Assembly (NCBI GenBank): GCA_035301345.1
Contig: DATGUM010000038.1
Location: 1-56,715, forward strand
Origin: CALAMD01 sp035301345
GTDB taxonomy: Bacteria > Bacillota > Bacilli > Bacillales > Amphibacillaceae
Length of the DNA: 56,715 nucleotides
Reading direction: 5' to 3'
This document shows, one piece after another, positions 26,602 to 34,913 of this stretch; within the stretch, counting starts at the first letter, position 1, and every line of letters starts with the position of its first letter. A model generated the notes under the pieces. That model worked only from the letters and a program-made list of their open reading frames with translations. It was not told where the DNA came from and did not search any database. The position numbers and the translations under genes are program-made.

Positions 26602-27324
26602 GTGACGAAAGAAAGAAAGTTAACATTGTCAAAACGGTTGTTAACAGTAGCCTCATTTATAGATAAAAACTCATACTTTATCGATATAGGTTCAGATCAT
26701 GCATATTTACCGAGTTACGTTTGTGATCGTGATTCGTCGGTACGAGCAATTGCGAGTGAAGTAAATAAAGGCCCATTTGAAAGCGCTGAACGAACAGTAA
26801 AACAAGCTGAATTAACAGATGTTATTGACGTTCGATTAGGTGACGGATTGGACGTTGTGACAAAGAATGATGAAATAGATACAATTGTCATCGCAGGGAT
26901 GGGTGGTTCACTCATTCGTTCAATTTTAGATAATGGTAAAAGTAACATACATACAGTTGAGACGATCATTGCTCAACCGAATATAGATGCCCGCTCTGTT
27001 CGTAAATGGTTAGTCGATCATCATTATGGTATAGTAGCGGAACGACTCGTTGAAGAAAATAAATTCATTTATGAAGTAATCGTTGCGAAACGAACGAAGC
27101 ATGTATTACCTTTAACAGAGGAAGAGCTATTACTAGGACCACTGTTACTGAAAGAAAAGTCACCACTTTTTTATACAAAGTGGCAAAGTGAACTGGAAAA
27201 TAAAGAAAAAATTTTAAGCGATATAAATAAAGCAACGACAAGTAATGAACAGAAGAAAGAACAATTTGAGAAAGAAATTCACTGGATTAAGGAGGCTATC
27301 CATCATGACTCACGTAATGAATAA
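26602..27324 (+). CDS. trmK: tRNA (adenine(22)-N(1))-methyltransferase TrmK
   Basis: SAM-dependent enzyme making m1A22 in tRNAs (YqfN). 240 residues: N-terminal Rossmann domain with FIDIGSDHAYLP (motif I) and TIVIAGMGGSLIRSIL (catalytic NPPY-like position), and a C-terminal coiled coil. I start at GTG 26602 after GAGGGGA (26590-26596); the frame extends up to 26566, but that part is the cccA terminator. It overlaps yqfO by 20 bases. Confidence 0.95.
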   Translation: MTKERKLTLSKRLLTVASFIDKNSYFIDIGSDHAYLPSYVCDRDSSVRAIASEVNKGPFESAERTVKQAELTDVIDVRLGDGLDVVTKNDEIDTIVIAGMGGSLIRSILDNGKSNIHTVETIIAQPNIDARSVRKWLVDHHYGIVAERLVEENKFIYEVIVAKRTKHVLPLTEEELLLGPLLLKEKSPLFYTKWQSELENKEKILSDINKATTSNEQKKEQFEKEIHWIKEAIHHDSRNE

Positions 27325-28414
27325 TGACGTATTTAAAATCGTTGAAGAGCTTGCACCGAAAGAACTTGCATATGATTGGGATAACGTCGGATTACAAGTC
27401 GGATCACATAATAAGCGCGTTAATCGCATCATGGTAACACTTGATGTATTAGAAAATGTCGTTGATGAAGCGATTGAAAAAGATGTTGATTTAATCATTG
27501 CCCATCACCCGCTCATTTTTAAGCCACTGAAACAGCTGAATCATGATACAGTAAAAGGTAAAATAATTAACAAGCTCATTAAACACGATATAACGGTTTA
27601 CGCCACTCATACGAACTTGGATATTGCCAAAGGTGGCGTTAATGATATGCTTGCTGATGTTTTACATATCAAAGACGTTAAGCCACTCGTTCCCGTAAAA
27701 AATGAATCTCTTTTTAAATTAGTCGTATTCGTTCCTAAATCACATCAAGAAAATATACGCGATGCATTTAGTGAAGCAGGCGCAGGTCATATTGGCGAAT
27801 ATAGTCACTGTACGTTTCAAACAGAAGGTTACGGAACGTTTAAACCACTAGAAGGAACGAATCCTTATAGTGGGACAGTTGGTAAAGTAGCTTTTGAAGA
27901 AGAAGTAAAAATTGAAACAATCGTCGAGAAGAAATATTTATCTCAAGCGATTGCAGCAATGATTCAAGCACATCCTTATGAAGAAGTCGCTTATGACGTT
28001 TATCCGTTAGAAAACAAGGGAGAATTAGTCGGCTTAGGTAGAATTGGTAAACTTACTGAGGGAACGACTGTTGGCGAGTATATCGAGCAGATAAAAGAAA
28101 CGTTATCGTTAAATCACGTTCGTTATGTTGGCAATGAATCAGATCATGTTCGTACAGTAGCTGTACTTGGTGGAAGTGGGGAGAAGTTTATTCATCAAGC
28201 GAAGCAGCAAGGGGCTGACTTATATGTCACAGGAGATTTAACATTCCATTTAGCGCAAGAAGCTGAAGCAATCGGATTAGCTGTTGTTGATCCTGGTCAT
28301 TATATTGAGATAGTTATGAAAGAACATTTAGCGAACCATTTAACGAATATTTTACCTAGTACAGTTGAGTGTATTGTCTCTGAAGCACGTACAGAATCGA
28401 TTCGTTTTAAATAA
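27305..28414 (+). CDS. yqfO: Nif3-like dinuclear metal-binding protein YqfO
   Basis: NIF3/GTP cyclohydrolase I type 2 family. 369 residues: metal-binding Nif3 halves with DLIIAHHPLIFKP and YATHTNLDIAKGG, GGSGEKF and DLTFHLAQEAE, split by an inserted PII-like domain (about 130-235, LFKLVVFVPKSHQENIRDA). AAGGAGG at 27289-27295 lies nine bases before ATG 27305; an in-frame start further up at 27245 lies deep in trmK. The exact activity is unsettled in the family. It is coupled to trmK, as in B. subtilis. Confidence 0.93.
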   Translation: MTHVMNNDVFKIVEELAPKELAYDWDNVGLQVGSHNKRVNRIMVTLDVLENVVDEAIEKDVDLIIAHHPLIFKPLKQLNHDTVKGKIINKLIKHDITVYATHTNLDIAKGGVNDMLADVLHIKDVKPLVPVKNESLFKLVVFVPKSHQENIRDAFSEAGAGHIGEYSHCTFQTEGYGTFKPLEGTNPYSGTVGKVAFEEEVKIETIVEKKYLSQAIAAMIQAHPYEEVAYDVYPLENKGELVGLGRIGKLTEGTTVGEYIEQIKETLSLNHVRYVGNESDHVRTVAVLGGSGEKFIHQAKQQGADLYVTGDLTFHLAQEAEAIGLAVVDPGHYIEIVMKEHLANHLTNILPSTVECIVSEARTESIRFK

Positions 28415-28429
28415 TAAGGGGGGAAATAT

Positions 28430-29749
28430 ATGGGAGAAAATCGTTTTGCCGAGTTGCAATTAAACGACACGTTATTAAACGTTGTTGAGCAACTTCATTT
28501 CAATGAACCAACAGAGATTCAAAAGCAAATTATTCCGCGCGCACTAAAAGGTGAAAGTCTTATTGGTCAATCTCATACAGGTTCAGGAAAATCACATGCA
28601 TTTTTATTGCCATTGTTTCAACAAATAGATACGAGTAAGCGTGAAGTTCAATTCGTTATTACGTTACCAACACGTGAATTAGCGATGCAATTGCATGAAG
28701 AAGTAAGGAGAATAATTGAACTTGCAGGCAAACAAGAAGAATGGATGGCCCGTTTATTAGTTGGTGGAACAGATAAACAGAGAATGGCTCAGTCACTCGA
28801 CAACCCGCCACACATTATTGTCGGTACACCTGGTCGAATATATGATTTAGTTGATTCAGGGGCACTGTCTATTTATTCAGCCCGTTCATTCGTCATTGAT
28901 GAAGCAGACTTAATGTTAGATTTAGGGTTTATTAAAGATGTCGATAAGTTACTGACAAGATGTAAACGCGACATCCAACTACTCGCTTTTTCTGCAACTA
29001 TTCCTGTTCGTTTAGAACAATTTTTAAAGAAATATTTAGAACATCCGACGTATATAAAACTTGATGATGAATATGTGCCAGATCAAATGGAACATCGTCT
29101 CATTGCCCGGCGCAATCGAGACATAACGTCATTGATTAGTGAACTAACGAAAATATTTAACCCGTATTTAGCCATTATTTTTGTTAATAACCGAGCTGAA
29201 GCAGATAAATTAGCACAGTCACTTCAAGAAATTGGCATTGACGCGGGAATTATTCATGGTGGGTTAAGTCCTCGTGAACGAAAGCGTACGCTAAAGCACA
29301 TTAAAGACCTACGCTATCAATACATTGTTGCGACAGACTTAGCGTCTCGCGGCATTGATATAGATGGTGTTAGCCACGTTATTAATGCACAAATGCCAAA
29401 AGAAGAAGACTTTTATATTCACCGTGTTGGTCGTACAGCGCGTGGTGGATTATCAGGGTTAGCGATTAGCTTTTATGATGAAGAAGACATTCGCTTAATT
29501 GATCGTCTAGAAAAGAACGATGTATCGTTTATTTATTCTGATATAAAGGACGGGCAATGGATAAAAGCGAAGCGTTTTGATGCGAGACAGCAGAGAAAGA
29601 AGCATACGACATCTATTGATCAAGAAGCATGGAAGCAAGTGAGACGTCCTAAGAAAGTAAAACCAGGATACAAGAAGAAAATGAAACGAGAACAAGAACA
29701 AATTAAACATCGCTTAAAATCAAAATCAAGAAGAAAAAAACGTAGATAA
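28430..29749 (+). CDS. cshB: DEAD-box RNA helicase CshB
   Basis: ATP-dependent RNA helicase (YqfR). 439 residues with the Q motif FNEPTEIQKQ, Walker A-type AHTGSGKS variant HTGSGKSHAF, PTRELA, TPGR, VIDEADLMLDLGF, SAT, and HRVGRTARGG. It ends in a very basic tail (QIKHRLKSKSRRKKRR) typical of RNA-binding extensions. AAGGGGGG precedes ATG 28430. It lies between yqfO and nfo as in B. subtilis, except that ispH (yqfP) is missing between them. Confidence 0.95.
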   Translation: MGENRFAELQLNDTLLNVVEQLHFNEPTEIQKQIIPRALKGESLIGQSHTGSGKSHAFLLPLFQQIDTSKREVQFVITLPTRELAMQLHEEVRRIIELAGKQEEWMARLLVGGTDKQRMAQSLDNPPHIIVGTPGRIYDLVDSGALSIYSARSFVIDEADLMLDLGFIKDVDKLLTRCKRDIQLLAFSATIPVRLEQFLKKYLEHPTYIKLDDEYVPDQMEHRLIARRNRDITSLISELTKIFNPYLAIIFVNNRAEADKLAQSLQEIGIDAGIIHGGLSPRERKRTLKHIKDLRYQYIVATDLASRGIDIDGVSHVINAQMPKEEDFYIHRVGRTARGGLSGLAISFYDEEDIRLIDRLEKNDVSFIYSDIKDGQWIKAKRFDARQQRKKHTTSIDQEAWKQVRRPKKVKPGYKKKMKREQEQIKHRLKSKSRRKKRR

Positions 29750-29766
29750 TAAATGGAGTGAAAAAT

Positions 29767-30660
29767 ATGCTAAAACTTGGATCACACGTATCAATGAGTG
29801 GAAAGAAAATGTTGCTCGGCTCAAGTGAAGAAGCAGCATCATACGGTTCAAACACGTTCATGATTTACACAGGAGCACCACAAAACACACGCCGCAAGCC
29901 GATTGAAGAGTTAATGATTGAAGAAGGACAAGCACATATGAAAGAGCATCATATGTCAGATATCGTCGTGCACGCTCCTTACATCATTAATATCGCTAAT
30001 ACAGTAAAGGAAGCGACGTTTGAAATTGGTGTTGAATTTTTGCGCAGTGAGATTGATCGTACGGATGCACTCGGTGCGAAGCAAATCGTTTTACACCCAG
30101 GGGCTCATGTCGGCGCTGGTGCTGATAAAGGAATTGCACGAATTGTTGAAGGGTTCGATGAAGTTTTAGAAGCGAATGAAAATGTCCAAATTGCTCTTGA
30201 AACGATGGCAGGAAAAGGGACAGAAATCGGTAGAAGCTTTGAGGAAATTGCCCGAATCATTGACGGTGTGACACATAATGAAAACATATCTGTCTGTTTA
30301 GACACGTGCCATATTCATGATGCAGGATATAACGTCAAAGAAGACTTTGACGGTGTATTAAATGAATTTGACAAAATCATCGGTATTGATCGTTTGAAAG
30401 TCATTCACGTCAATGATAGTAAAAACGAACAAGGGGCAAAAAAAGACCGCCACGAAAATATTGGTTTCGGACATATCGGATTTGATGCACTTCATCACGT
30501 CGTCCATCATCCACAACTCAAACATTTACCAAAAATATTAGAAAGTCCTTACGTAGGTGAAGATAAAAAGAATCGTAAGCCACCTTATAAATTTGAAATT
30601 GATATGTTAAAGTCAGGTACATTTGATGAAAACTTATTAGAAAAAATTGTGAATCAATAA
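29767..30660 (+). CDS. nfo: Endonuclease IV (AP endonuclease)
   Basis: Zn-dependent apurinic/apyrimidinic endonuclease of base excision repair. 297 residues, a TIM barrel starting MLKLGSHVSMSGKKMLLGS, with FMIYTGAPQNTRRK, VLHPGAHVGAG, VCLDTCHIHDAGY, VIHVNDSKNEQGAKKDRHEN. TGGAGTGA at 29754-29761 sets ATG 29767; the GTG at 29758 is inside it. It is close behind cshB and terminates at a hairpin. Confidence 0.97.
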   Translation: MLKLGSHVSMSGKKMLLGSSEEAASYGSNTFMIYTGAPQNTRRKPIEELMIEEGQAHMKEHHMSDIVVHAPYIINIANTVKEATFEIGVEFLRSEIDRTDALGAKQIVLHPGAHVGAGADKGIARIVEGFDEVLEANENVQIALETMAGKGTEIGRSFEEIARIIDGVTHNENISVCLDTCHIHDAGYNVKEDFDGVLNEFDKIIGIDRLKVIHVNDSKNEQGAKKDRHENIGFGHIGFDALHHVVHHPQLKHLPKILESPYVGEDKKNRKPPYKFEIDMLKSGTFDENLLEKIVNQ

Positions 30661-30666
30661 ATAAAT

Positions 30667-30703
30667 CAGCAGCTGTCAAAAACAGACAGTCTGCTGCTTT
30701 TTT
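30667..30703 (+). terminator. Terminator after nfo
   Basis: Stem CAGCAGCTGTC with GACAGTCTGCTG (one bulged base), 30667-30696, followed by seven Ts. Confidence 0.8.
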
Positions 30704-30738
30704 ATAAAAGAGACGGGCTATTTTTTGAAAAATAACCG

Positions 30739-30747
30739 TGTTATAAT
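30739..30747 (+). promoter_or_regulatory. Extended -10 promoter for the short NfeD gene
   Basis: TGTTATAAT (TGn plus perfect TATAAT) 36 bases before the start codon; no good -35. Confidence 0.55.
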
Positions 30748-30783
30748 TTACATATAGTCGTTTGTTAAAGGGGGACTTCAAGC

Positions 30784-31416
30784 ATGGAACTTCTAACACT
30801 TAGTTGGTTCGGATTCGTTTTAACAGGACTCGGTACGCTCTTTTTAATTGGTGAATTAATCGTTAACATGCGTGGATTCTTTGGAATTCTCGGCATTGGC
30901 TTTATTGTGACTTATTTTTCTGTCCATTTAGAACCAACGACGTTAGCATTAATGCTCATACTTTATTTTATTGGATTAATTCTTATTATTGTAGACGGTA
31001 AGTTGATTAACGACGGCACGCTAGCCATTATAGGGCTCGTTTTAATGATTGGTTCTGTCGCCATTACGTCAGAAGATATTTATAGTGGTATGTACGCGGT
31101 TTTAGGCGTAATATTTGGTAGTGCTGGCTCGTTTGCCTTTCTTAAGATATTTAAACCACGAAATATGTGGGGAAGAATAGCTTTACAAGACCGTTTAACA
31201 GCTGAAGAAGGCTATAGTACGATGAATACGTCCTACCAAGAACTCATTGATAAAGAAGGAATAACAATGAACGTATTACGCCCAGTTGGAACGGTAAAAA
31301 TAAATGATCAAGAATATAGTGCGATTTCTAATGGACAGTGGATTGAGAAAGATACAGTTGTTAAAGTAATCGAAGTAGATGGTACGAGAATATTAGTCGA
31401 TCCGGTTGAGGATTAG
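30784..31416 (+). CDS. Short NfeD-like membrane protein
   Basis: 210 residues: five or so membrane helices (about 5-27, 31-50, 52-74, 78-97, 100-120) followed by a soluble C-terminal OB-fold domain (about 140-208). The latter contains GITMNVLRPVGTVKINDQEY and GTRILVDPVE, the same fold and wording as the C-terminus of the long NfeD at 8517 (LGVTVTPLRPSGTARF). No protease domain. AAAGGGGG precedes ATG 30784. It has its own promoter and terminator and no flotillin neighbour. Function unknown; it could form a second NfeD partner for a flotillin encoded elsewhere or for FloA. Confidence 0.88.
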   Translation: MELLTLSWFGFVLTGLGTLFLIGELIVNMRGFFGILGIGFIVTYFSVHLEPTTLALMLILYFIGLILIIVDGKLINDGTLAIIGLVLMIGSVAITSEDIYSGMYAVLGVIFGSAGSFAFLKIFKPRNMWGRIALQDRLTAEEGYSTMNTSYQELIDKEGITMNVLRPVGTVKINDQEYSAISNGQWIEKDTVVKVIEVDGTRILVDPVED

Positions 31417-31430
31417 ACAGAAATAATTGT

Positions 31431-31472
31431 CTCTCATAAGACGTTTTTCATGCGTTTTGTGAGAGGTTTTTC
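31431..31472 (+). terminator. Terminator after the short NfeD gene
   Basis: 13-bp stem with two G-U pairs (CTCTCATAAGACG, 31431-31443, with 31453-31465), then a T run. Confidence 0.78.
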
Positions 31473-31610
31473 TGTTTTATATAAAATAAATGTTTGATTG
31501 TAAATTGAATGTTAAATTTTAAAAGGAATTCTTTACAAAAAACGTTATTTCTATCATATTAGAAGTTAGGTATATAAAAGCATAAACTAAATGAACGGGG
31601 ATGACATATA

Positions 31611-33263
31611 TTGGAGATAGATGTTCAAGCACTTCTATTTGATTTCTTAGGTGGTTTAGGGATCTTTTTACTCGGAATTAAATCTATGGGTGATGGGTTA
31701 CAGAAATCTGCGGGTGATCGATTAAAAGATATTCTTGATCGCTTTACGAGCAATCCATTTCTCGGCGTACTTGCAGGTATTATCGTGACAATTTTAATTC
31801 AAAGTAGCTCCGGAACGACCGTATTAACGGTCGGGTTAGTAAACGCTGGTTTTATGACATTAAGACAAGCAATAGGTGTTATTATGGGGGCTAATATAGG
31901 AACGACTGTAACAGCGTTTATCATTGGTTTAGATATTGGAGAATACTCCTTACCAATTATGGCTGTTGGATGTTTCTTATTATTCTTCTTTAGCAATCAA
32001 AAAGTTTTAGCGATTGGGCAGACAATCTTTGGTTTTGGTGCTCTATTCTTCGGTTTAGGTTTAATGAGTAGTGGAATGGCGCCATTACGTGAGTTACAAG
32101 CATTCCATGAATTAACAGTAAATATGAGTGATAACCCAATCTTAGGTGTCGTTATTGGAACGGTATTTACGATGATTGTTCAAAGTTCAAGTGCGACAAT
32201 CGGTATTTTACAAGGTTTATTCTCTGAAGGTGCAATGGATATTTATGCTTCAATTCCTGTACTTATTGGGGATAACTTAGGTACGACAATTACAGCAATT
32301 TTAGCTTCAATTGGTGCTTCAGTTGCGGCTAAACGAGCAGCTTTTACACACGTTATTTTTAACTTAATTGGTGCGTTTATATTCGTGATTATATTAACGC
32401 CATTCTCTGCGTACGTATTGTTTTTACAGAGTAAATTAGCATTAAATCCTGAAATGACAATTGCTTTCGCGCACGGTAGTTTCAACATTGGTAACACAGC
32501 GATTCAGTTCCCATTCATCGCAGGATTAGCTTGGCTCGTGACTAAAATCGTCCCAGGAGAAGATACGATTATTGAGTACAACCCACAACATTTAGATCAA
32601 CGGTTTATTCAACAATCAACACCACTTGCGCTTTCACAAGCGAAAGACGAAGTTGTTCGTATGGGAGAATATGCTCATAAAGGTTTAGAAGAGACGAATA
32701 AGTTCTTAACGAACAATAACCAGAAACATTCGGAACTCGCCTTGCAAATTGAAGGGGCGCTAAATAATTTAGATAAAGAAATTACGCGCTACTTAATTGA
32801 TTTAGCAAGTGGAAGTAACATGACAGATGCAGAAAGTTCAAAGCATACGGCATTAATGAATGCTGTTCGTGATATCGAACGTATTGGAGACCATATAGAA
32901 AATATTACTGAGCTTATTCAATATAACATCTCAAATAAAGTACATTTGACAGAAGATGCGTTAGAAGATTTAAACAATATGTTTGATTTAACGATTATTA
33001 TCGTTAAGCAAACAGTAAGTGCTCTAGATGCTATGGATAAGGAACAAGCATTATCTGTTATTCAAAAAGAAGAAAAAATCAACTTCATGGAACAACGATT
33101 CAGAAAGCAACATATTATTCGTATGAATGAAGGATCGTGTAACCCAACAGCGGGTATTATGTTCGTTGATATGATCAGTGACTTAGAACGAATCGCAGAT
33201 CACGCAGTAAACATAGCGGAAGAAGTATTAGGTAAGAGAGATCAAGCTTCAAATATTAGTTAA
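31611..33263 (+). CDS. Na/Pi cotransporter family protein (YqeW)
   Basis: Putative sodium-dependent phosphate transporter. 550 residues: two inverted transport repeats with QSSSGTTVLTVGLVNAG (about 62-80) and QSSSATIGILQGLFSEG (about 183-200), eight or so membrane helices to about 320, then a cytoplasmic PhoU-like helical domain (about 340-545). It starts with TTG 31611 after GGGGATGAC, spacing a little long. A possible promoter is TTTACA at 31532 with CATATT 17 bases later. In B. subtilis yqeW lies near rpsU; here it has moved next to the tRNA cluster. Substrate is inferred from the family. Confidence 0.92.
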   Translation: MEIDVQALLFDFLGGLGIFLLGIKSMGDGLQKSAGDRLKDILDRFTSNPFLGVLAGIIVTILIQSSSGTTVLTVGLVNAGFMTLRQAIGVIMGANIGTTVTAFIIGLDIGEYSLPIMAVGCFLLFFFSNQKVLAIGQTIFGFGALFFGLGLMSSGMAPLRELQAFHELTVNMSDNPILGVVIGTVFTMIVQSSSATIGILQGLFSEGAMDIYASIPVLIGDNLGTTITAILASIGASVAAKRAAFTHVIFNLIGAFIFVIILTPFSAYVLFLQSKLALNPEMTIAFAHGSFNIGNTAIQFPFIAGLAWLVTKIVPGEDTIIEYNPQHLDQRFIQQSTPLALSQAKDEVVRMGEYAHKGLEETNKFLTNNNQKHSELALQIEGALNNLDKEITRYLIDLASGSNMTDAESSKHTALMNAVRDIERIGDHIENITELIQYNISNKVHLTEDALEDLNNMFDLTIIIVKQTVSALDAMDKEQALSVIQKEEKINFMEQRFRKQHIIRMNEGSCNPTAGIMFVDMISDLERIADHAVNIAEEVLGKRDQASNIS

Positions 33264-33271
33264 AAACAAGA

Positions 33272-33318
33272 AAAATCCTTTTGCTGTATGACTAAACATA
33301 TAAGCAAAAGGATTTTAT
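33272..33318 (+). terminator. Terminator after the Na/Pi transporter gene
   Basis: Perfect 14-bp stem (AAAATCCTTTTGCT, 33272-33285 with 33303-33316) with a further TATG/CATA pairing in the loop. Confidence 0.85.
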
Positions 33319-33421
33319 CATGTTATATGTATCTATTTATTAAACTTAGTTGATTAATCACTTTATAAATGCTATAGTAATCTTTGGTGTTAGCGACTTG
33401 AACAAACATTTCATAAAACTA

Positions 33422-33450
33422 TTGACAATCATTTTAATCCGTGATAAATT
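33422..33450 (+). promoter_or_regulatory. Promoter of the tRNA cluster
   Basis: Perfect TTGACA (33422-33427), a 17-base spacer, TAAATT (33445-33450) preceded by TGA (extended -10), 77 bases before the first tRNA. Confidence 0.8.
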
Positions 33451-33526
33451 ATTAAACGTCGCTGTTAGTCACGCACTCAGTTTAAAATGCGTTAATCGTT
33501 CAAAAAAATTATATGTTGTTTTATAT

Positions 33527-33601
33527 TCCACAGTAGCTCAGTGGTAGAGCAATCGGCTGTTAACCGATCGGTCGTAGGTTCGAATCCTACCTGTGGAGCC
33601 A
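33527..33601 (+). tRNA. tRNA-Asn (GTT)
   Basis: Full cloverleaf: acceptor TCCACAG/CTGTGGA, D arm GCTCAGTGGTAGAGC, anticodon loop CTGTTAA with GTT, T arm GTAGGTTCGAATCCTAC, discriminator G and encoded CCA. Confidence 0.97.
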
Positions 33602-33611
33602 TTATTTCTAA

Positions 33612-33685
33612 GGCGGTGTAGCTCAGTTGGCGAGAGCAAACGGTTCATACCCGTTAGGTCGGGGGTTCGAATCCCTCTGCCGCTA
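33612..33685 (+). tRNA. tRNA-Met (CAT), elongator type
   Basis: Acceptor GGCGGTG with TGCCGCT (some G-U pairs), anticodon stem AACGG/CCGTT, loop TTCATAC, T arm GGGGGTTCGAATCCCTC. It resembles the Bacillus elongator tRNA-Met. The 3' end reads ACCT, so CCA is not encoded and must be added by tRNA nucleotidyltransferase. Confidence 0.93.
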
Positions 33686-33690
33686 CCTAT

Positions 33691-33767
<77 letters not shown>

Positions 33768-33781
33768 CTTGCATTATTATT

Positions 33782-33874
33782 GGAGGAATACCCAAGTCTG
33801 GTTGAAGGGGTCGGTCTTGAAAACCGAAAGGGGTGTCAAAGCCCGCGGGGGTTCGAATCCCTCTTCCTCCTCCA
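33782..33874 (+). tRNA. tRNA-Ser (TGA)
   Basis: Acceptor GGAGGAA/TTCCTCC, long variable arm, anticodon loop CTTGAAA with TGA, T arm GGGGGTTCGAATCCCTC and encoded CCA. The discriminator position is T (33871) instead of the usual G. Confidence 0.95.
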
Positions 33875-33935
33875 TTTTTTTACTCATTTTTAAATAAAAA
33901 ATGATCTTTTTATTTCAAACAATCACATGATTTCT

Positions 33936-34008
33936 GGCTCGGTAGCTCAGTCGGTAGAGCAAAGGACTGAAAATCCTTGTGTCGGCGGTTCGATTCCGTC
34001 CCGAGCCA
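33936..34008 (+). tRNA. tRNA-Phe (GAA)
   Basis: Acceptor GGCTCGG/CCGAGCC, D arm GCTCAGTCGGTAGAGC, anticodon loop CTGAAAA with GAA. Discriminator A; the following bases TCT show that CCA is not encoded. Confidence 0.96.
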
Positions 34009-34012
34009 TCTG

Positions 34013-34038
34013 AAAACAAGCATTTGCTTGTTTTTTTT
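34013..34038 (+). terminator. Terminator of the tRNA cluster
   Basis: Stem AAAACAAGCA/TGCTTGTTTT directly after tRNA-Phe, followed by Ts. Confidence 0.85.
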
Positions 34039-34057
34039 ATTTCTTTATTTTTATGCT

Positions 34058-34063
34058 TATAAT
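34058..34063 (+). promoter_or_regulatory. Possible -10 box of sodA
   Basis: Perfect TATAAT between the tRNA terminator and sodA; no clear -35. It would place the inverted repeat at 34096-34123 inside the leader. Confidence 0.4.
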
Positions 34064-34095
34064 TTGCATGAATGGAAACCGTTTGTTAATCTTGA

Positions 34096-34123
34096 TTTAA
34101 AGGTTCTATTTGTAACCTTTAAA
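34096..34123 (+). promoter_or_regulatory. Perfect inverted repeat in the sodA leader
   Basis: TTTAAAGGTT (34096-34105) and AACCTTTAAA (34114-34123) around an eight-base centre, 33 bases before the start codon. It could be an operator or an mRNA hairpin that protects or regulates the message. It lacks a T run and is not a terminator. Confidence 0.55.
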
Positions 34124-34156
34124 CTAATAAGAAAATTAAGAAAAGGGGTTTTAAAA

Positions 34157-34765
34157 ATGGCAAAATTCGAATTACCAGAACTACCATATGCATACGATGC
34201 TTTAGAACCAACAATTGATAAAGAAACGATGAACATTCATCATACAAAACACCACAATACATATGTCGGTGGCTTAAATGGTGCGGTTGAAGGAAACAGT
34301 GCGTTAGAAGGAAAATCTGTTGAAGAGTTATTAAAAAACATTGACTCTGTACCAGAAGACGTTAGAACGGCTGTTCGTAACCATGGTGGAGGACATGCTA
34401 ACCACAGTTTATTCTGGAAAGTTATTTCACCAAATGGTGGCGGAGAACCTTCAGGAGACTTAGCTGATAAAATCAACTCTACATTCGGTAGCTTTGATGC
34501 TTTCAAAGAACAATTTGAAAGTGCAGCAGCAGGTCGTTTTGGATCAGGCTGGGGCTGGCTCGTTGTTGATAACGGTAATATAGAAATCATTAGCACAGCT
34601 AACCAAGATTCACCATTAATGGACGGAAAAACTCCTATTCTTGGTATTGACGTTTGGGAACACGCATATTACCTAAACTATCAAAACAGACGTCCGGAAT
34701 ACTTAAAAGCATTCTGGAATATCGTAAACTGGGATGCAGTTGCAGAAAACTACAAAAATGCATAA
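34157..34765 (+). CDS. sodA: Superoxide dismutase (Mn/Fe)
   Basis: Converts superoxide to oxygen and peroxide. 202 residues, N-terminus MAKFELPELPYAYDALEP, predicted metal ligands H28 (IHHTKHH), H83 (ANHSLFW), D165 and H169 (DVWEHAYYLNY). GGGNH-type and Gln residues favour manganese, as in B. subtilis SodA (family inference). ATG 34157 follows AAAAGGGG; the longer frame from 33977 begins in tRNA-Phe and is spurious. Single gene with a terminator. Confidence 0.97.
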   Translation: MAKFELPELPYAYDALEPTIDKETMNIHHTKHHNTYVGGLNGAVEGNSALEGKSVEELLKNIDSVPEDVRTAVRNHGGGHANHSLFWKVISPNGGGEPSGDLADKINSTFGSFDAFKEQFESAAAGRFGSGWGWLVVDNGNIEIISTANQDSPLMDGKTPILGIDVWEHAYYLNYQNRRPEYLKAFWNIVNWDAVAENYKNA

Positions 34766-34782
34766 TTAATAATAAAAAAATC

Positions 34783-34822
34783 AAAGCTTTGAGTCGATTT
34801 ATTCGCTCAAAGCTTTTTTTAA
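34783..34822 (+). terminator. Terminator after sodA
   Basis: Perfect 11-bp stem (AAAGCTTTGAG, 34783-34793 with 34806-34816), then Ts. Confidence 0.87.
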
Positions 34823-34913
34823 TGATTAAAAACATTACTTCATAGATGAAAAATTAATATATTACTGTTAAAATATAAGAGCTATGAATATGCGTAAAAA
34901 GGGGAACAAAATT

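Noticed and set aside
34071..34084. Possible cre (CcpA) site before sodA (GGAAACCGTTTGTT)
   Set aside because: Only the centre fits; several conserved outer positions of the cre consensus are wrong.
33977..34156. 60-residue N-terminal extension of SodA
   Set aside because: Begins inside tRNA-Phe and crosses its terminator; SodA starts at ATG 34157 with a good ribosome binding site.
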